A DNA stretch of 64,000 nt, from NCBI RefSeq assembly GCF_004283175.1, contig NZ_RXNW01000005.1, positions 1 through 64,000 on the forward strand, read 5' to 3'. Of this stretch, positions 12,501 through 24,451 are shown one piece after another (within the stretch, counting starts at the first letter, position 1; each line of letters starts with the position of its first letter). Under the pieces are notes generated by a model. It was not told where the DNA came from. It ran no database searches and saw only the letters and a program-made list of their open reading frames with translations. A program made the position numbers and the translations under genes. This stretch comes from Legionella longbeachae (lineage in GTDB: Bacteria > Pseudomonadota > Gammaproteobacteria > Legionellales > Legionellaceae).

Positions 12501-13806
12501 AAACTTGGTTGCAGTATCGCGTTCCGGTGAAGTAACCATTGTAGATGAATTTGGACGTGAACGTGAGCGATATAAAGTTCCTTATGGCGCGGTAATCACT
12601 GTCCAAGATAATTCAAATGTTGAAGCCGGTCAGATTATAGCTACATGGGATCCTCATACACACCCTGTTATTTCTGAAGTAGGAGGGTACTTAAAATTTG
12701 TTGACCTGTTTGATGGCATTACTATGAATCGACAAACAGATGAGTTAACAGGTTTAAGTAATATTGTCGTGATCGATGCGAAACAAAGAAGTTCTGCAGG
12801 ACGAGATTTAAGGCCAATGGTTAAATTGGTAACTGAAACTGGGGAGGATATTTATCTTGCAGGAACCAATGTTCCAGCTCAATATTATCTTCCGGTAGAT
12901 GCTATCGTAAATTTTGAAGATGGTGGTCATGTAGGTATTGGGGATGTTATCGCACGTATCCCTCAAGAACGGTCTAAAACACGTGATATCACCGGGGGTC
13001 TACCTCGAGTTGCGGATTTATTCGAAGCCCGTAAACCGAAGGATTCTGCAGTAATGGCTGAAGTTTCGGGAATGGTAAGTTTTGGAAAGGAAACAAAAGG
13101 TAAAAGAAGATTAATTATCAACGTTTCTGAAGACCAATGCCATGAAGAGCTCATTCCTAAATGGAGGCATATTTCTGTCTTCGAAGGTGAGCATGTCGAA
13201 CGGGGAGAAATTATAGCAGAAGGAGCTCTTAATCCCCATGATATATTACGCTTGCTTGGAGTCGGTGCATTAGCTAATTACATCGTAAATGAAGTGCAAG
13301 ATGTATATCGCTTGCAAGGTGTTAAGATTAATGACAAACATATCGAAGTAATTGTAAGGCAGATGTTACGTAAGCGTGTTATAACTTTTGCTGGGGATTC
13401 CAAATTCTTGGTGGGAGAGCAAATCGAAGAAAGTGTCTTGCTGCAAGAGAATGACAAACTTATTGCAGAAGGAAAACAAGTTGCCAGAGGGATACCTATT
13501 TTATTAGGAATCACAAAGGCATCTTTGGCTACTGAATCATTTATATCAGCTGCTTCATTCCAAGAAACAACAAGAGTTCTAACAGAAGCTGCTGTAAGTG
13601 GTAAAATAGATGATTTACGTGGTCTAAAGGAAAATGTGATGGTTGGACGTCTGATCCCTGCTGGAACAGGTTATGCCTATCATCAAGGTCGTAAAATAAA
13701 GAGAGCTAAGGCTGCAGCCGGTGAGTACCCAGTACATACTGTAACTGCAAGTGATGTTGAGCATGCGTTAAGTGAAGCATTAAACGCAGATAATCAAGAG
13801 CACTAG
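9556..13806 (+). CDS. rpoC: DNA-directed RNA polymerase subunit beta'
   Basis: About 1416-residue beta' subunit. The first zinc site is C88, C90, C103, C106; the catalytic loop [10 protein letters not shown] carries Asp478, Asp480 and Asp482 for Mg2+; a second zinc cluster includes C899, C906 and C909. A GGAGG at 9544-9548 lies 7 nt before a TTG at 9556, so I place the start there; ATG codons at 9580, 9592 and 9610 are in frame, and the family's usual N-terminus (MSDLLGILK) begins at 9610, but they lack a comparable ribosome binding site. Confidence 0.95.
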   Translation: MSTLSDDPMNEPMRKAPVMSDLLGILKQQGQSEEFDAIKIALASPELIRSWSYGEVKKPETINYRTFKPERDGLFCAKTFGPVKDYECLCGKYKRLKHRGVICEKCGVELALAKVRRERMGHIELASPVAHIWFLKSLPSRIGLLLDMTLRDIERVLYFEAFVVVDPGMTELERGQLLNDEAYLDAMEQYGDEFDARMGAEAIRDLLRQVDLEDEIRSLREELPTTNSETKIKKITKRLKLLEAFYDSGNKPEWMIMDVLPVLPPDLRPLVPLDGGRFATSDLNDLYRRVINRNNRLKRLLDLNAPDIIVRNEKRMLQESVDALLDNGRRGRAITGTNKRPLKSLADMIKGKQGRFRQNLLGKRVDYSGRSVIVVGPTLKLHQCGLPKKMALELFKPFIFSKLEFRGLATTIKAAKKMVEREESVVWDILDDVIREHPILLNRAPTLHRLGIQAFEPVLIEGKAIQLHPLVCTAYNADFDGDQMAVHVPLTLEAQLEARSLMMSTNNILSPASGEPIIVPSQDVVLGLYYLTREKVNALGEGKIFVSAQEAQNFYEAGHLDIHAKIKIRMPKENEAGHHLVETTVGRAILAQILPKGMSFVQINRTMTKKVITKVIDTCYRTFGLKETVIFADKLMYTGFKYATRSGASIGIDDMEIPDDKASIIDHAYNEVREIEAQFRSGLVTNGERYNKVIDIWSRTNELVAKSMMSKIATEQVANVKGELIRQESFNPIFMMADSGARGSAAQIRQLAGMRGLMAAPDGSIIETPITANFREGLNVFQYFISTHGARKGLADTALKTANSGYLTRRLVDVAQDVVITEDDCGVDTGVLMQPLIEGGDIVEPLHERVLGRVVAADVYIPNHSEPVVTAGTLLDEAWVEKLEKQGVDQILVRSPITCQTRFGLCAKCYGRDLARGHLVNTGEAVGIIAAQSIGEPGTQLTMRTFHIGGAASRATAANNIQIKTKGVIRLHNIKTVTHENKNLVAVSRSGEVTIVDEFGRERERYKVPYGAVITVQDNSNVEAGQIIATWDPHTHPVISEVGGYLKFVDLFDGITMNRQTDELTGLSNIVVIDAKQRSSAGRDLRPMVKLVTETGEDIYLAGTNVPAQYYLPVDAIVNFEDGGHVGIGDVIARIPQERSKTRDITGGLPRVADLFEARKPKDSAVMAEVSGMVSFGKETKGKRRLIINVSEDQCHEELIPKWRHISVFEGEHVERGEIIAEGALNPHDILRLLGVGALANYIVNEVQDVYRLQGVKINDKHIEVIVRQMLRKRVITFAGDSKFLVGEQIEESVLLQENDKLIAEGKQVARGIPILLGITKASLATESFISAASFQETTRVLTEAAVSGKIDDLRGLKENVMVGRLIPAGTGYAYHQGRKIKRAKAAAGEYPVHTVTASDVEHALSEALNADNQEH

Positions 13807-13820
13807 TTCGGATCGAAAAC

Positions 13821-13862
13821 GGCAGATTAAAACTTGACAAATCTGCCGTACCTATATAGAAT
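13821..13862 (+). promoter_or_regulatory. Promoter of the str operon, overlapping a hairpin
   Basis: TTGACA (13834-13839) and TAGAAT (13857-13862) are separated by 17 nt, a near-consensus sigma-70 promoter 56 nt before rpsL. The -35 lies in the loop of an inverted repeat GGCAGATT (13821-13828) / AATCTGCC (13840-13847). The repeat could be a weak rpoC terminator, an operator, or both. This is the only strong promoter seen between rpoB and rpsL. Confidence 0.7.
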
Positions 13863-13918
13863 CCGGCCTCCTTATGTATTCGAAATAATCAAAAGAGACA
13901 GATCGGAGTTAAGTATAA

Positions 13919-14299
13919 ATGGCTACTATTAATCAGTTAGTAAGAAAGCCTCGTGTGGACGTAAAGAAGAAAAGTAACGTGCCTGCACTGGAATCATGTC
14001 CACAACGACGTGGAGTATGTACGCGTGTTTACACTACTACACCTAAAAAACCTAACTCAGCTATGCGTAAGGTTGCTCGTGTGCGTTTAACCAATGGGTT
14101 TGAAGTAACATCCTATATTGGTGGTGAAGGCCATAACCTTCAAGAACACTCTGTAGTTCTTATTAGGGGTGGTCGTGTTAAAGATTTGCCTGGTGTGCGT
14201 TATCACACAGTTCGAGGTAGCTTAGATACATCAGGTGTTAACGATCGTAAGCAAGGTCGTTCAAAATATGGTACTAAGAAGCCAAAAGATAAAAAATAA
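13919..14299 (+). CDS. rpsL: 30S ribosomal protein S12
   Basis: 126-residue S12, the decoding-centre protein. [13 protein letters not shown] has the lysine pair at 43-44 that corresponds to the streptomycin-sensitive form in E. coli (K42/K43 without Met), and [10 protein letters not shown] is normal. It is the first gene of the str operon, behind the promoter at 13834-13862. Confidence 0.97.
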   Translation: MATINQLVRKPRVDVKKKSNVPALESCPQRRGVCTRVYTTTPKKPNSAMRKVARVRLTNGFEVTSYIGGEGHNLQEHSVVLIRGGRVKDLPGVRYHTVRGSLDTSGVNDRKQGRSKYGTKKPKDKK

Positions 14300-14309
14300 C
14301 TGATTGTAG

Positions 14310-14846
<537 letters not shown>

Positions 14847-14860
14847 AAGAGAGGTAGTCC

Positions 14861-16945
14861 GTGTCTACTCCATTAAAACTATATAGAAACATAGGCATTG
14901 CAGCGCACGTTGATGCAGGTAAAACAACCACAACTGAACGCGTACTGTATTATACTGGTATGTCTCATAAGATTGGTGAAGTTCATGACGGCGCTGCAAC
15001 AATGGACTGGATGGTTCAGGAGCAGGAACGCGGTATTACTATTACCTCAGCAGCAACAACATGCTACTGGTCAGGTATGGATAAACAGTTCGAACGACAT
15101 CGTATTAACATCATCGATACACCAGGACACGTTGACTTTATGATTGAAGTGGAGCGATCTTTACGTGTATTAGATGGTGCAGTCGTAGTGTTCGATTCGG
15201 TTGCTGGTGTAGAACCTCAATCAGAAACAGTATGGCGACAAGCGAACAAATATGGTGTTCCACGAATTGTTTTTGTTAATAAGATGGATAGAATGGGTGC
15301 AAACTTCCTTAGGGTAGTTAGCCAAATCAAACAAAGACTAGGTTCAAACCCTGTAGTTGTTCAGTTACCAATTGGAGCTGAAGAAGAATTTAAAGGGGTT
15401 ATTGACCTCATCAAAATGAAGGCAATTCATTGGGATGAAGAAAATAAAGGTATGACTTTCGAGTATAAAGATATACCTGCTGATCTTAAAGATCAGTGTG
15501 AAGAATATAGAGCAATGCTTGTAGAGGCAGCTGCAGAAGCTACTGAAGAACTAATGGAAAAATATCTTGAAGGCCAAGAGCTTTCTGAAGAAGAAATTCA
15601 ACAGGCGTTACGTCAATTAACCATTAGTAATGCGGTTGTTCCAGTTTTCTGTGGTTCTGCATTCAAAAACAAAGGTGTACAAGCTGTACTGGATGGTGTT
15701 ATTGAATATTTACCATCACCAATTGATATACCAGATGTACAAGGCATTGATGAGCATGGTGATGAAGCTTCTCGTAAAACAAGTTATGATGCACCATTCT
15801 CAGCCTTAGCTTTTAAAATTGCTACCGATCCATTTGTTGGAACGTTAACCTATTTCAGAGCCTATTCTGGTGTCCTAAAAAGTGGGGATACAGTATTCAA
15901 CTCTGTTAAAGGTAAAAAAGAGCGTATTGGTCGCTTATTACAAATGCATGCCAATTCGCGCGAAGAAATTAAAGAAGTTAAAGCAGGTGATATTGCTGCG
16001 GCAGTTGGGTTAAAGTCTGTGACTACTGGAGATACATTGTGTGACACTGAGCATGTCGTCATACTAGAACGAATGGACTTTCCAGACCCTGTTATTGCTG
16101 TAGCTGTTGAGCCCAAGACAAAAGCCGATCAAGAAAAAATGGGTATCGCGCTTGGAAAGTTAGCTCAAGAAGATCCTTCTTTCCGTGTTCATACTGATGA
16201 AGAGTCAGGGCAAACCATTATTGAAGGTATGGGTGAACTTCATTTAGAAATTATTGTAGACCGTATGAAGCGGGAATTTAATGTTGAAGCCAATGTTGGT
16301 AAACCTCAGGTTGCGTATCGTGAAACACTTAAGCAACCAATAGAGCAAGAAGGCAAATTCATTCGACAATCAGGGGGTCGTGGTCAATATGGTCATGTCT
16401 GGTTGAAGATTGAACCCCAAGAGCCGGGTAAAGGCTATGAATTCGTCAATGCAATTGTTGGTGGTGTTATTCCTAAAGAGTATATACCCGCAGTTGACAA
16501 GGGAATTCAAGAGCAAATGCAAAATGGTGTTATCGCTGGTTATCCAGTAGTGGACGTGAAGGTTACATTATTCGACGGTTCATTCCACGAAGTGGATTCT
16601 AGTGAAATGGCATTTAAAATTGCTGGTTCTCAATGCTTCAAGCAAGGTGCATTACGAGCTAAACCAGTATTACTTGAGCCGATAATGAGTGTCGAAGTTG
16701 TAACCCCAGAGGATTATATGGGGGATGTTATGGGCGACCTTAACAGAAGACGTGGTTTGGTTCAAGGAATGGAAGACTCACCAGCAGGAAAAATTGTTAG
16801 AGCAGAAGTTCCACTCGCAGAGATGTTTGGTTACTCGACCGATTTACGTTCTGCTACTCAAGGAAGAGCAACTTATACTATGGAATTTTCTAAGTATGCG
16901 GAAGCACCAACTAACATTGCTGAAGCAATTATTAAGAAACAATAA
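14861..16945 (+). CDS. fusA: Elongation factor G
   Basis: 694-residue EF-G, the translocation GTPase. G-domain motifs are AHVDAGKT (15-22), DTPGH (86-90) and NKMD (about 140-143), with the complete domains II-V downstream including [11 protein letters not shown]. It starts at a GTG after GAGGTAG, 14 nt from rpsG. Confidence 0.97.
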   Translation: MSTPLKLYRNIGIAAHVDAGKTTTTERVLYYTGMSHKIGEVHDGAATMDWMVQEQERGITITSAATTCYWSGMDKQFERHRINIIDTPGHVDFMIEVERSLRVLDGAVVVFDSVAGVEPQSETVWRQANKYGVPRIVFVNKMDRMGANFLRVVSQIKQRLGSNPVVVQLPIGAEEEFKGVIDLIKMKAIHWDEENKGMTFEYKDIPADLKDQCEEYRAMLVEAAAEATEELMEKYLEGQELSEEEIQQALRQLTISNAVVPVFCGSAFKNKGVQAVLDGVIEYLPSPIDIPDVQGIDEHGDEASRKTSYDAPFSALAFKIATDPFVGTLTYFRAYSGVLKSGDTVFNSVKGKKERIGRLLQMHANSREEIKEVKAGDIAAAVGLKSVTTGDTLCDTEHVVILERMDFPDPVIAVAVEPKTKADQEKMGIALGKLAQEDPSFRVHTDEESGQTIIEGMGELHLEIIVDRMKREFNVEANVGKPQVAYRETLKQPIEQEGKFIRQSGGRGQYGHVWLKIEPQEPGKGYEFVNAIVGGVIPKEYIPAVDKGIQEQMQNGVIAGYPVVDVKVTLFDGSFHEVDSSEMAFKIAGSQCFKQGALRAKPVLLEPIMSVEVVTPEDYMGDVMGDLNRRRGLVQGMEDSPAGKIVRAEVPLAEMFGYSTDLRSATQGRATYTMEFSKYAEAPTNIAEAIIKKQ

Positions 16946-16966
16946 AAAGTTAACGAGGTTATTGAA

Positions 16967-18157
16967 ATGGCGAAGGAAAAATTTGAACGTAAAAAGCCAC
17001 ATGTGAATGTGGGAACGATCGGTCACGTAGACCACGGTAAGACCACATTAACAGCGGCGATTACCACGATTATGGCGAAGAAGTTTGGTGGTATAGCAAA
17101 AGCATACGATCAGATCGATGCTGCACCAGAAGAAAGAGAGCGAGGCATCACAATCTCAACAGCGCACGTTGAATACGAATCAGCGAACAGACACTATGCG
17201 CATGTTGATTGCCCCGGACATGCTGACTATGTGAAGAACATGATTACAGGTGCTGCACAAATGGACGGAGCGATACTTGTAGTATCTGCAGCAGATGGTC
17301 CTATGCCTCAAACTAGAGAACATATTCTATTGTCACGACAAGTAGGGGTGCCCTACATAGTAGTGTTTATGAATAAGGCGGACATGGTTGATGATCCAGA
17401 GCTCTTAGAGCTTGTAGAAATGGAAGTCCGTGATTTGTTGAGCAGTTATGATTTTCCTGGTGATGATATTCCAATTGTTGTTGGATCTGCATTGAAAGCA
17501 TTAGAAGGTGATACCAGTGATATTGGGGTGCCAGCAATAGAGAAATTGGTAGAGACTATGGATTCTTATATTCCAGAGCCTGTAAGAAACATTGACAAAT
17601 CGTTCTTATTACCGATTGAAGATGTATTTTCAATATCTGGCCGAGGAACAGTAGTAACAGGACGTATCGAAAGCGGAATTATCAAAGTTGGCGAAGAGAT
17701 CGAAATTGTAGGAATTCGTGATACTGCAAAGACTACCTGTACTGGTGTTGAGATGTTCCGTAAGTTATTAGACGAAGGACGTGCAGGTGATAACGTTGGT
17801 ATATTACTCCGTGGAACAAAACGAGACGAAGTTGAGCGTGGTCAGGTATTAGCCAAACCAGGTACAATTAAGCCTCACACTAAATTTGAAGCGGAAGTAT
17901 ACGTGTTATCTAAAGAAGAAGGTGGACGACATACCCCGTTTTTCAATGGATATAGACCACAGTTTTATTTTAGAACAACAGACGTAACAGGAACTTGTGA
18001 TTTACCATCTGGAGTTGAAATGGTAATGCCTGGAGATAACGTACAGTTGGTTGTAAATTTACATGCACCCATTGCGATGGATGAAGGTTTACGTTTTGCA
18101 ATTCGGGAAGGTGGCCGTACTGTTGGCGCCGGTGTTGTCGCTAAAATTATCGAGTAA
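16967..18157 (+). CDS. tuf: Elongation factor Tu, copy 2
   Basis: Second full-length EF-Tu (396 residues), identical in protein sequence to copy 1 at 682-1872. It occupies the str-operon position of E. coli tufA. DNA identity appears to run from AATGGCGAA at the start codon to GAGTAAT at the stop; upstream and downstream sequences are unrelated, as expected if gene conversion keeps the copies the same. rpsJ begins 5 nt after its stop, so the S10 operon runs on from it. Confidence 0.98.
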   Translation: MAKEKFERKKPHVNVGTIGHVDHGKTTLTAAITTIMAKKFGGIAKAYDQIDAAPEERERGITISTAHVEYESANRHYAHVDCPGHADYVKNMITGAAQMDGAILVVSAADGPMPQTREHILLSRQVGVPYIVVFMNKADMVDDPELLELVEMEVRDLLSSYDFPGDDIPIVVGSALKALEGDTSDIGVPAIEKLVETMDSYIPEPVRNIDKSFLLPIEDVFSISGRGTVVTGRIESGIIKVGEEIEIVGIRDTAKTTCTGVEMFRKLLDEGRAGDNVGILLRGTKRDEVERGQVLAKPGTIKPHTKFEAEVYVLSKEEGGRHTPFFNGYRPQFYFRTTDVTGTCDLPSGVEMVMPGDNVQLVVNLHAPIAMDEGLRFAIREGGRTVGAGVVAKIIE

Positions 18158-18162
18158 TTACA

Positions 18163-18480
18163 ATGAGTAGCAATCAAAACATTAAAATAAGATTAAAGTC
18201 CTTTGATCATCGGTTGATTGACTTATCAACTCGAGAAATAGTGGAGACTGCAAAGCGTACTGGTGCACAAATTCGTGGACCAATACCATTGCCAATTCGC
18301 AAGGAAAAATTTACTGTATTGACTTCACCGCATGTTAATAAAGATGCTCGAGATCAATATGAATTACGTACCCACAAACGCCTGGTCGTTATCGTACATC
18401 CAACTGAAAAAACAGTAGATGCATTGATGAAGTTAGATCTGGCTGCAGGGGTTGATGTTCAGATAAGCCTTGACGACTAA
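18163..18480 (+). CDS. rpsJ: 30S ribosomal protein S10
   Basis: 105-residue S10, also the NusE transcription antitermination factor that NusG contacts. [11 protein letters not shown] and [27 protein letters not shown] are the family signatures (shown in parts). It starts 5 nt after tuf; there is no room for the long S10 leader through which L4 regulates this operon in E. coli. Confidence 0.97.
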   Translation: MSSNQNIKIRLKSFDHRLIDLSTREIVETAKRTGAQIRGPIPLPIRKEKFTVLTSPHVNKDARDQYELRTHKRLVVIVHPTEKTVDALMKLDLAAGVDVQISLDD

Positions 18481-18513
18481 TTTTAAGGTGAAGGATATTA
18501 AAGAGGTGTTACA

Positions 18514-19164
18514 ATGATGATCGGTTTATTAGGCCGTAAAATCGGTATGACTCGAGTCTTCATGGCAGATGGAGTGTCAGTTCCTGTTTCTGTTGTTGAA
18601 GTACATCCTAATCGAGTTTCACAGGTTAAGACAATAACCACAGATGGGTATTCTGCTATTCAATTGACAGGCGGTGCAAAAAAGCCAGGAAAGGTTAATA
18701 AACCTTTAACAGGTCATTTTGCAAAAGCAGAAATTGAAGCTGGAGATATGCTCGTTGAGTTTCCAGTAGACTCTGAAGATAAATTTACTGCAGGCCAAGT
18801 GATTTCTATCACAGATGTTTTTACAGCAGGCCAATTCGTTGATGTGTCAGGTACTACAAAAGGCAAAGGCTTTGCAGGTACCGTTAAACGATACAATTTT
18901 AGAACACAAGATGCTACTCATGGTAACTCTAGATCACATCGTGTTCCTGGTTCTATTGGTCAAAACCAAACTCCTGGCCGTGTTTTTAAAGGCAAAAAAA
19001 TGGCGGGACACATGGGGAATGTTCGTTGTACAGTTCAAAGTCTTGAACTCGTACGTGTAGATGCTGAAAGAAATTTACTTCTAATTAAAGGTGCTATACC
19101 TGGTGCACCTGGTACAAGAGTAGAAATTAAGCCTGCAGCTAAAAAGCAAGCACGAGGTGAGTGA
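18514..19164 (+). CDS. rplC: 50S ribosomal protein L3
   Basis: 216-residue L3, an early assembly protein near the peptidyl transferase centre. It has [13 protein letters not shown] at the N-terminus and the [10 protein letters not shown]...[16 protein letters not shown] core with the modifiable Gln region. Two ATGs are adjacent (18514 and 18517); both fit the AGAGG ribosome binding site. Its stop overlaps the start of rplD by 1 nt. Confidence 0.97.
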   Translation: MMIGLLGRKIGMTRVFMADGVSVPVSVVEVHPNRVSQVKTITTDGYSAIQLTGGAKKPGKVNKPLTGHFAKAEIEAGDMLVEFPVDSEDKFTAGQVISITDVFTAGQFVDVSGTTKGKGFAGTVKRYNFRTQDATHGNSRSHRVPGSIGQNQTPGRVFKGKKMAGHMGNVRCTVQSLELVRVDAERNLLLIKGAIPGAPGTRVEIKPAAKKQARGE

Positions 19165-19769
19165 TGGAAATTACTACGATAGATACAAAATCAACATTAG
19201 CACTGAACCAAGATGTATTTGCATATGGTTACAATGAAGGCTTGATTCATCAAGCCGTTGTAGCGTATATGAATAATGCACGTAGTGGTAATAGCGCTCA
19301 AAAAACTCGCGCTGAAGTAAGAGGCGGTGGAAAAAAGCCATGGAATCAAAAAGGTACAGGTCGTGCACGTGCTGGTACGATTAGAAGTCCTATTTGGAGA
19401 ACTGGTGGCGTAACCTTTGCATCTAAAAAGAGAGATTATTCACAAAAACTTAATAAAAAAATGTACAAACGTGCATTACGTAGTATAATCTCCGAACTTT
19501 GTCGCACAGGCAACCTGTTAGTCGTCAGTGACTTTCAATGTGAAAGTAAGAAGACTAAAGATTTCATCAACAAAATGAATCAGCTAAATGTAACAAATGC
19601 TCTGATTATAATGACCGAAGTTGGTGAAAATGAATATTTTGGATCAAGAAACTTAATTGATTATGATATTTGTGACGTTACAACTGTAGATCCGGTATCC
19701 TTATTAAGATTTGAAAAGGTTGTTGTTACAGAAGCTGCAATTAAAAAAATTGAGGAACAGTTACAATGA
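19164..19769 (+). CDS. rplD: 50S ribosomal protein L4
   Basis: 201-residue L4, the size of E. coli L4, with the extended loop [20 protein letters not shown] lining the exit tunnel. The ATG at 19164 overlaps the rplC stop (TGATG), so translation is coupled; a GTG at 19161 is in frame but less likely. Its 3' end overlaps rplW by 4 nt. Confidence 0.96.
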   Translation: MEITTIDTKSTLALNQDVFAYGYNEGLIHQAVVAYMNNARSGNSAQKTRAEVRGGGKKPWNQKGTGRARAGTIRSPIWRTGGVTFASKKRDYSQKLNKKMYKRALRSIISELCRTGNLLVVSDFQCESKKTKDFINKMNQLNVTNALIIMTEVGENEYFGSRNLIDYDICDVTTVDPVSLLRFEKVVVTEAAIKKIEEQLQ

Positions 19770-20062
19770 ACGCTGAAAGATTGTTGATGGTTCTACGGGA
19801 GCCACATACTTCTGAAAAAGCTACTGTCATAGCGGATAAGCTTAAACAGTTTACTTTCAAAGTATTGAAAAATGCAACTAAGACTGAAATTAAAATGGCG
19901 GTAGAAAATATATTTAACGTAAAAGTTAAAAATGTATCTGTTGTTAATGTGAAGGGAAAAACAAAGCGTTTTAAACAAATGAACGGAAAGCGAAGTGATT
20001 GGAAAAAAGCTTTTGTAACTCTTCATGCAGATCAAGATATTGACTTTACAGCTACCGAATAA
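19766..20062 (+). CDS. rplW: 50S ribosomal protein L23
   Basis: 98-residue L23, the exit-tunnel protein that docks trigger factor and SRP. It shows [11 protein letters not shown] near the N-terminus and the [20 protein letters not shown] loop. It starts with an ATGA overlap on the rplD stop. Confidence 0.96.
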   Translation: MNAERLLMVLREPHTSEKATVIADKLKQFTFKVLKNATKTEIKMAVENIFNVKVKNVSVVNVKGKTKRFKQMNGKRSDWKKAFVTLHADQDIDFTATE

Positions 20063-20073
20063 GGCAGATTAAG

Positions 20074-20901
20074 ATGGCACTATTAAAATCTAAACCTACA
20101 TCGCCAGGTAAGCGTGGCGAGTTACGAGTGGTTCATCACCACATTCACAAGGGTAAACCTCACGCAGCTTTAGTTGAAAAACTAAAGAAAACAGGCGGAA
20201 GAAATAACCAAGGTAGAATCACTGTAAGGCATATTGGTGGTGGACAGCGGAATCAGTACCGGATTATTGACTTTAAACGTAATAAAGATGGTGTTGAAGC
20301 ACGTGTAGAGCGCATTGAATATGATCCCAACAGAACTGCCCTTATTGCTTTGATTGTTTATAAAGATGGTGAACGAAGATATATTATTGCACCAGCCAAC
20401 TTGAATGTTGGAGATAGTGTTGTCAGTGGTGCTGATTCACCTATAAGCATTGGAAATTGTTTGCCATTGAAAAATATTCCTGTCGGTACTACCATTCACT
20501 GTGTTGAAATGAAACCAGGAAAAGGGGCACAAATATTACGAAGTGCTGGTGCCAGTGGTCAAATTGTTGCAAAAGAAGGTGTTTACGCAACATTAAGGCT
20601 GCGTTCAGGTGAAATGCGTAAAATCCATGTTTTATGCAAAGCAGTAATTGGGGAAGTTAGTAATAGCGAGCACAGCTTACGCTCATTAGGTAAAGCAGGA
20701 GCTAAACGTTGGAGAGGTATTCGTCCAACTGTACGTGGTGTTGCTATGAACCCTGTTGATCACCCACATGGTGGAGGTGAGGGACGTACTTCTGGTGGAC
20801 GTCATCCTGTATCACCTTGGGGAGTACCAACTAAAGGTTATAAAACCCGAAGTAATAAGCGTACTGATGATTTTATTGTCAGAAGACGCAAGAAGAAATA
20901 A
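20074..20901 (+). CDS. rplB: 50S ribosomal protein L2
   Basis: 275-residue L2, needed for subunit association and peptidyl transferase activity. [16 protein letters not shown] and the C-terminal [20 protein letters not shown] block with its conserved histidine are present. It starts 11 nt after rplW. Confidence 0.97.
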   Translation: MALLKSKPTSPGKRGELRVVHHHIHKGKPHAALVEKLKKTGGRNNQGRITVRHIGGGQRNQYRIIDFKRNKDGVEARVERIEYDPNRTALIALIVYKDGERRYIIAPANLNVGDSVVSGADSPISIGNCLPLKNIPVGTTIHCVEMKPGKGAQILRSAGASGQIVAKEGVYATLRLRSGEMRKIHVLCKAVIGEVSNSEHSLRSLGKAGAKRWRGIRPTVRGVAMNPVDHPHGGGEGRTSGGRHPVSPWGVPTKGYKTRSNKRTDDFIVRRRKKK

Positions 20902-20919
20902 TTATTGAGAGGATATCAA

Positions 20920-21198
20920 GTGGCTCGTTCTATAAGAAAAGGTCCTTTTGTTGACCATCATTTGATTAGCAAAGTTGAAGCTGCAATCGAATCTAAATCA
21001 AAAAAACCAATTAAAACTTGGTCAAGACGTTCAACAATTGTACCTGAAATGATTGACCTTACAATTGCAGTACATAACGGTAAAGATCATATCCCTGTTT
21101 ATATTACAGATAATATGGTCGGTCATAAATTAGGTGAGTTTGCCATGACTCGAACATTTAAAGGTCATTCTGGTGACAGAAAGGCTAAAGGCAAATAA
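20920..21198 (+). CDS. rpsS: 30S ribosomal protein S19
   Basis: 92-residue S19 of the 30S head. It begins [14 protein letters not shown], aligned with the normal family start, at a GTG (20920) after GAGAGG; an upstream TTG in frame (20905) would overlap the ribosome binding site. The C-terminal [20 protein letters not shown] is standard. Confidence 0.95.
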   Translation: MARSIRKGPFVDHHLISKVEAAIESKSKKPIKTWSRRSTIVPEMIDLTIAVHNGKDHIPVYITDNMVGHKLGEFAMTRTFKGHSGDRKAKGK

Positions 21199-21207
21199 GA
21201 GGATATG

Positions 21208-21543
21208 ATGGAAGTTACAGCTAAATTGAAAGGTGCTCCCTTATCCGCTCAAAAGGGCAGATTGGTAGCAGACATGATACGAAATATGAAAGTATCTGGT
21301 GCGCTTGATGTCCTCAAGTTTACACCAAAAAAAGGTGCTCAATTAATGCTTAAGTTGTTGGAATCAGCTATAGCCAATGCTGAAAATAATAACGGGGCAG
21401 ATATTGATGATTTAAAAGTGGGTATGGTCTGCGTTGATGAAGCAATGACATTAAAACGCATTAGTCCCAGAGCTAAAGGACGTGCAAACAGAATTTGCAA
21501 ACGTACCTGCCATATCACGATTAAAGTATCTGACGAGGAATAG
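21208..21543 (+). CDS. rplV: 50S ribosomal protein L22
   Basis: 111-residue L22 with the long hairpin that lines the exit tunnel ([26 protein letters not shown]). Two consecutive ATGs occur (21205, 21208); the second gives the family's usual N-terminus and better spacing from AGAGGA. It lies 9 nt after rpsS. Confidence 0.96.
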   Translation: MEVTAKLKGAPLSAQKGRLVADMIRNMKVSGALDVLKFTPKKGAQLMLKLLESAIANAENNNGADIDDLKVGMVCVDEAMTLKRISPRAKGRANRICKRTCHITIKVSDEE

Positions 21544-21545
21544 CA

Positions 21546-22202
21546 ATGGGACAAAAAGTTAACCCTATAGGCATTCGCCTAGGTATTATTAAAGATTGGA
21601 ATTCCAAGTGGTTTGCTGGTAAAAAATACGCTGAGTTTTTAATTCAGGACATAAAGTTACGTACTGAGTTAAAAAAGAAACTTATGGCTGCTGCTGTAAG
21701 TAAGATTCTTATAGAGCGTCCAGCGAATAATGCTGTTGTAACAATACTCACTGCAAGACCCGGTATCATCATCGGTAAAAAAGGTGGTGGTATTGAAGCC
21801 CTACGTGCTGAGATATCCAGCAAATTAGGTGTTCCCGTTCATCTTAATATTGAAGAGATTAAAAAACCTGAGCTGGATGCTACGCTTGTTGCTGAAAGTA
21901 TTGCACAACAATTAGAACAGCGAGTTATGTTTCGACGAGCTATGAAACGTGCAGTGACTGGAGCACTTAAAGCAGGTGCAAAAGGAATTAAAATTTGTGT
22001 TAGTGGACGACTCGGTGGAGCGGAAATTGCGCGCAGTGAGTGGTATCGTGAAGGTCGCGTACCGTTACATACCTTTAGAGCAGATATAGATTATGGTACA
22101 GCAGAGTCTAAAACTACCTACGGTATTATTGGCGTAAAAGTCTGGATCTACAAGGGTGAAGTTCTGCCACAGAAGAAAAGATCAACTGACAGTGCGCAGT
22201 AA
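21546..22202 (+). CDS. rpsC: 30S ribosomal protein S3
   Basis: 218-residue S3, part of the mRNA entry channel. The N-terminal [13 protein letters not shown], the KH-domain GXXG motif (GKKGGG, in [16 protein letters not shown]) and the C-terminal [10 protein letters not shown] are intact. It starts 2 nt after rplV. Confidence 0.97.
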   Translation: MGQKVNPIGIRLGIIKDWNSKWFAGKKYAEFLIQDIKLRTELKKKLMAAAVSKILIERPANNAVVTILTARPGIIIGKKGGGIEALRAEISSKLGVPVHLNIEEIKKPELDATLVAESIAQQLEQRVMFRRAMKRAVTGALKAGAKGIKICVSGRLGGAEIARSEWYREGRVPLHTFRADIDYGTAESKTTYGIIGVKVWIYKGEVLPQKKRSTDSAQ

Positions 22203-22218
22203 GTGAGGATTAAGAATC

Positions 22219-22632
22219 ATGTTACAACCGAAACGTACAAAATACCGAAAACAGATGAAAGGTCGTAATAGAGGTTTAGCATTACGAGGCAGTAACATCA
22301 GTTTTGGTGAATTTGGTTTAAAAGCGTTAGAACGTGGCCGATTGACTGCCAGACAAATTGAAGCAGCTCGTAGAGCAATGACCCGTCATATTAAACGCGG
22401 TGGGAAAATTTGGATTAGAGTGTTTCCAGATAAGCCTATTACTCAAAAGCCTTTAGAAGTGAGACAAGGTAAAGGTAAAGGTAGTGTCGAATATTGGGTT
22501 GCTCAAATACAACCTGGCAAAGTTTTATTTGAAATGGAAGGCGTATCCAGAGAGCTTGCGATGGAAGCTTTTGACCTGGCTAAAGCCAAACTTCCTTTCA
22601 AAGTGATATTCGAAGAAAGGAAGGTGATGTAA
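22219..22632 (+). CDS. rplP: 50S ribosomal protein L16
   Basis: 137-residue L16, which organises the A-site region of 23S r[22 protein letters not shown] and the [23 protein letters not shown] block are standard; the arginine hydroxylated in some bacteria lies in this type of region. Its last base overlaps the rpmC start. Confidence 0.96.
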   Translation: MLQPKRTKYRKQMKGRNRGLALRGSNISFGEFGLKALERGRLTARQIEAARRAMTRHIKRGGKIWIRVFPDKPITQKPLEVRQGKGKGSVEYWVAQIQPGKVLFEMEGVSRELAMEAFDLAKAKLPFKVIFEERKVM

Positions 22633-22826
22633 TGAAAAAAATTAATGAATTACGCAATTTATCAATTGAAGAATTGCAAAATGAATTACTTTTATTACGT
22701 AAAGAACAATTAAATTTACGAATGAAAAAAGCAAGTGGCTCACTAGATAAAACTCATCTTATCACTATGGTGCGTAAATCAGTGGCAAGAGTAAAAACAA
22801 TGTTGACTGAAAAGGCAGGTAAGTGA
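22632..22826 (+). CDS. rpmC: 50S ribosomal protein L29
   Basis: 64-residue all-helical L29 located beside L23 at the tunnel exit. The motif [21 protein letters not shown] is typical. TAATG overlap with rplP couples translation. Confidence 0.95.
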   Translation: MKKINELRNLSIEELQNELLLLRKEQLNLRMKKASGSLDKTHLITMVRKSVARVKTMLTEKAGK

Positions 22827-22827
22827 C

Positions 22828-23079
22828 ATGTCTAATAGTGAATCAAATGCCAGAACGTTAGTTGGAAAAGTTGTTAGTGACAAAATGGATAAAACTATAG
22901 TCGTGATGATTGAGCGCTCTGTTAAACATCCAAAGTATGGAAAAATAATTAAGCGTAGAGCTAAATTTCATGCCCATGACGAAGAACAAGTATGTCAAAT
23001 TGGTAATATAGTTAAGATTCGTGAGTCAAGACCACTCTCTAAAACAAAAAGCTGGGTATTAGTTGAAGTAATTTCTTAA
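22828..23079 (+). CDS. rpsQ: 30S ribosomal protein S17
   Basis: 83-residue S17, an OB-fold primary 16S rRNA binder. [22 protein letters not shown] and the [19 protein letters not shown] end are standard. It is the last gene of the S10 operon and starts 1 nt after rpmC. Confidence 0.96.
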   Translation: MSNSESNARTLVGKVVSDKMDKTIVVMIERSVKHPKYGKIIKRRAKFHAHDEEQVCQIGNIVKIRESRPLSKTKSWVLVEVIS

Positions 23080-23117
23080 TCAACAATGTTGATTTACTTT
23101 TAAAACCCTAAAAGGCC

Positions 23118-23126
23118 TGATATAAT
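23118..23126 (+). promoter_or_regulatory. Extended -10 promoter before rplN
   Basis: TGATATAAT contains a consensus -10 (TATAAT 23121-23126) with the TG extension, in the 88-nt gap between rpsQ and rplN. It lies 42 nt upstream of rplN and would drive the spc operon independently of the S10 operon. No clear -35 is at standard spacing. Confidence 0.55.
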
Positions 23127-23167
23127 CAGCAACCTTTTTCTGGTCGTAATCAGAGCTGGAGAATAAA

Positions 23168-23533
23168 ATGATCCAAATGCAGACAGTGCTCGAAGTTGCT
23201 GATAATAGCGGAGCACGTAAAGTTATGTGTATTAAAGTGCTTGGTGGCTCACACCGAAGATATGCTCGTGTAGGGGATATCATCAAAGTGAGCATTAAGG
23301 ACGCGATACCAAGAAGTAAAGTGAAAAAAGGTGCGGTGATGAAAGCTGTAGTAGTTCGAACAGCACAAGGTGTTCGTAGAGATGATGGCTCTTTAATACG
23401 CTTTGATGGCAATGCAGCTGTACTTTTAAATAATCAAAACGAGCCAATTGGTACTCGTATTTTTGGCCCTGTTACTCGCGAGCTACGAGAGAGATTTATG
23501 AAAATAATATCTCTAGCTGCAGAAGTTTTGTGA
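23168..23533 (+). CDS. rplN: 50S ribosomal protein L14
   Basis: 121-residue L14, at the subunit interface. [19 protein letters not shown] and [14 protein letters not shown] match the family closely. It is first in the spc operon and has a GGAG ribosome binding site. Confidence 0.97.
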   Translation: MIQMQTVLEVADNSGARKVMCIKVLGGSHRRYARVGDIIKVSIKDAIPRSKVKKGAVMKAVVVRTAQGVRRDDGSLIRFDGNAAVLLNNQNEPIGTRIFGPVTRELRERFMKIISLAAEVL

Positions 23534-23546
23534 GAAGGATTGAGAT

Positions 23547-23876
23547 ATGAAACGCATTCAAAAAGGCGATGAAGTAATTATAATCGCTGGTAAAAGCAAA
23601 GGTCATAAAGGTAAAGTGTTACGTGTGACTGAAAATGGTGTTGTAGTTGAAGGTGGAAATTTAATTAAGAAACATGTTAAAGCAAATCCACAGAAACCAG
23701 AACATAAAGGTGGTATTATCACTCTTGAATCACCTGTACACGTTTCAAATGTTGCTCATTACAATCCAAACACAAAGAAAGCAGATAAAGTAGGATTTAA
23801 ATTTATTGAGAGTAACGGTACAAATAAGAAGGTCAGATATTTTAAATCTGACAATGAAATAATTGACCGTGTTTGA
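23547..23876 (+). CDS. rplX: 50S ribosomal protein L24
   Basis: 109-residue L24, an assembly initiator for the 50S subunit. The KOW motif ([19 protein letters not shown], residues about 6-24) and the [18 protein letters not shown] block are present. It starts 13 nt after rplN. Confidence 0.96.
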   Translation: MKRIQKGDEVIIIAGKSKGHKGKVLRVTENGVVVEGGNLIKKHVKANPQKPEHKGGIITLESPVHVSNVAHYNPNTKKADKVGFKFIESNGTNKKVRYFKSDNEIIDRV

Positions 23877-23889
23877 TTAGGTGATAGAA

Positions 23890-24441
23890 ATGACAAGACT
23901 TAATGAAATTTACAAAAAAGAAATTGTCCCTATGATGATGAAGCGGTTCAACTATTCCAGTGTGATGGAAGTACCTAAATTACTCAAAGTCACTTTAAAT
24001 ATGGGTGTTGGCGAAGCAGTAGGTGACAAAAAAGTAATGAATCATGCAGTTGAAGATATGACTTTAATTGCAGGGCAAAAGCCGGTTGTTACAAAAGCAA
24101 GAAAATCAATTGCTGGTTTTAAAATTAGAGAAGGTTGGCCAATAGGATGCAAGGTAACGCTCCGAAGGCAGCGTATGTATGAATTTTTAGACAGGTTGAT
24201 TTCAATAACTTTACCTCGTGTAAGAGACTTCCGGGGTTTAAATCCTAAGTCTTTTGATGGAACTGGTAATTACAGTATGGGAATACAAGAACAAATCGTG
24301 TTTCCTGAAATTGATTACGATAAAACAGATGGTATTCGTGGTTTAGATATTTGTATAACTACAAGTGCAAAAACTAATGAAGAAGCTAAAGCTTTATTAG
24401 AGGCCTTTAACCTTCCATTGAAAGATAGAGATAAAAAATAA
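23890..24441 (+). CDS. rplE: 50S ribosomal protein L5
   Basis: 183-residue L5, which binds 5S rRNA in the central protuberance. [18 protein letters not shown] and [15 protein letters not shown] are conserved. The ATG at 23890 follows AGGTGA and gives the normal N-terminus; a GTG at 23881 is in frame but overlaps that site. Confidence 0.95.
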   Translation: MTRLNEIYKKEIVPMMMKRFNYSSVMEVPKLLKVTLNMGVGEAVGDKKVMNHAVEDMTLIAGQKPVVTKARKSIAGFKIREGWPIGCKVTLRRQRMYEFLDRLISITLPRVRDFRGLNPKSFDGTGNYSMGIQEQIVFPEIDYDKTDGIRGLDICITTSAKTNEEAKALLEAFNLPLKDRDKK

Positions 24442-24451
24442 GGGTGAAATT

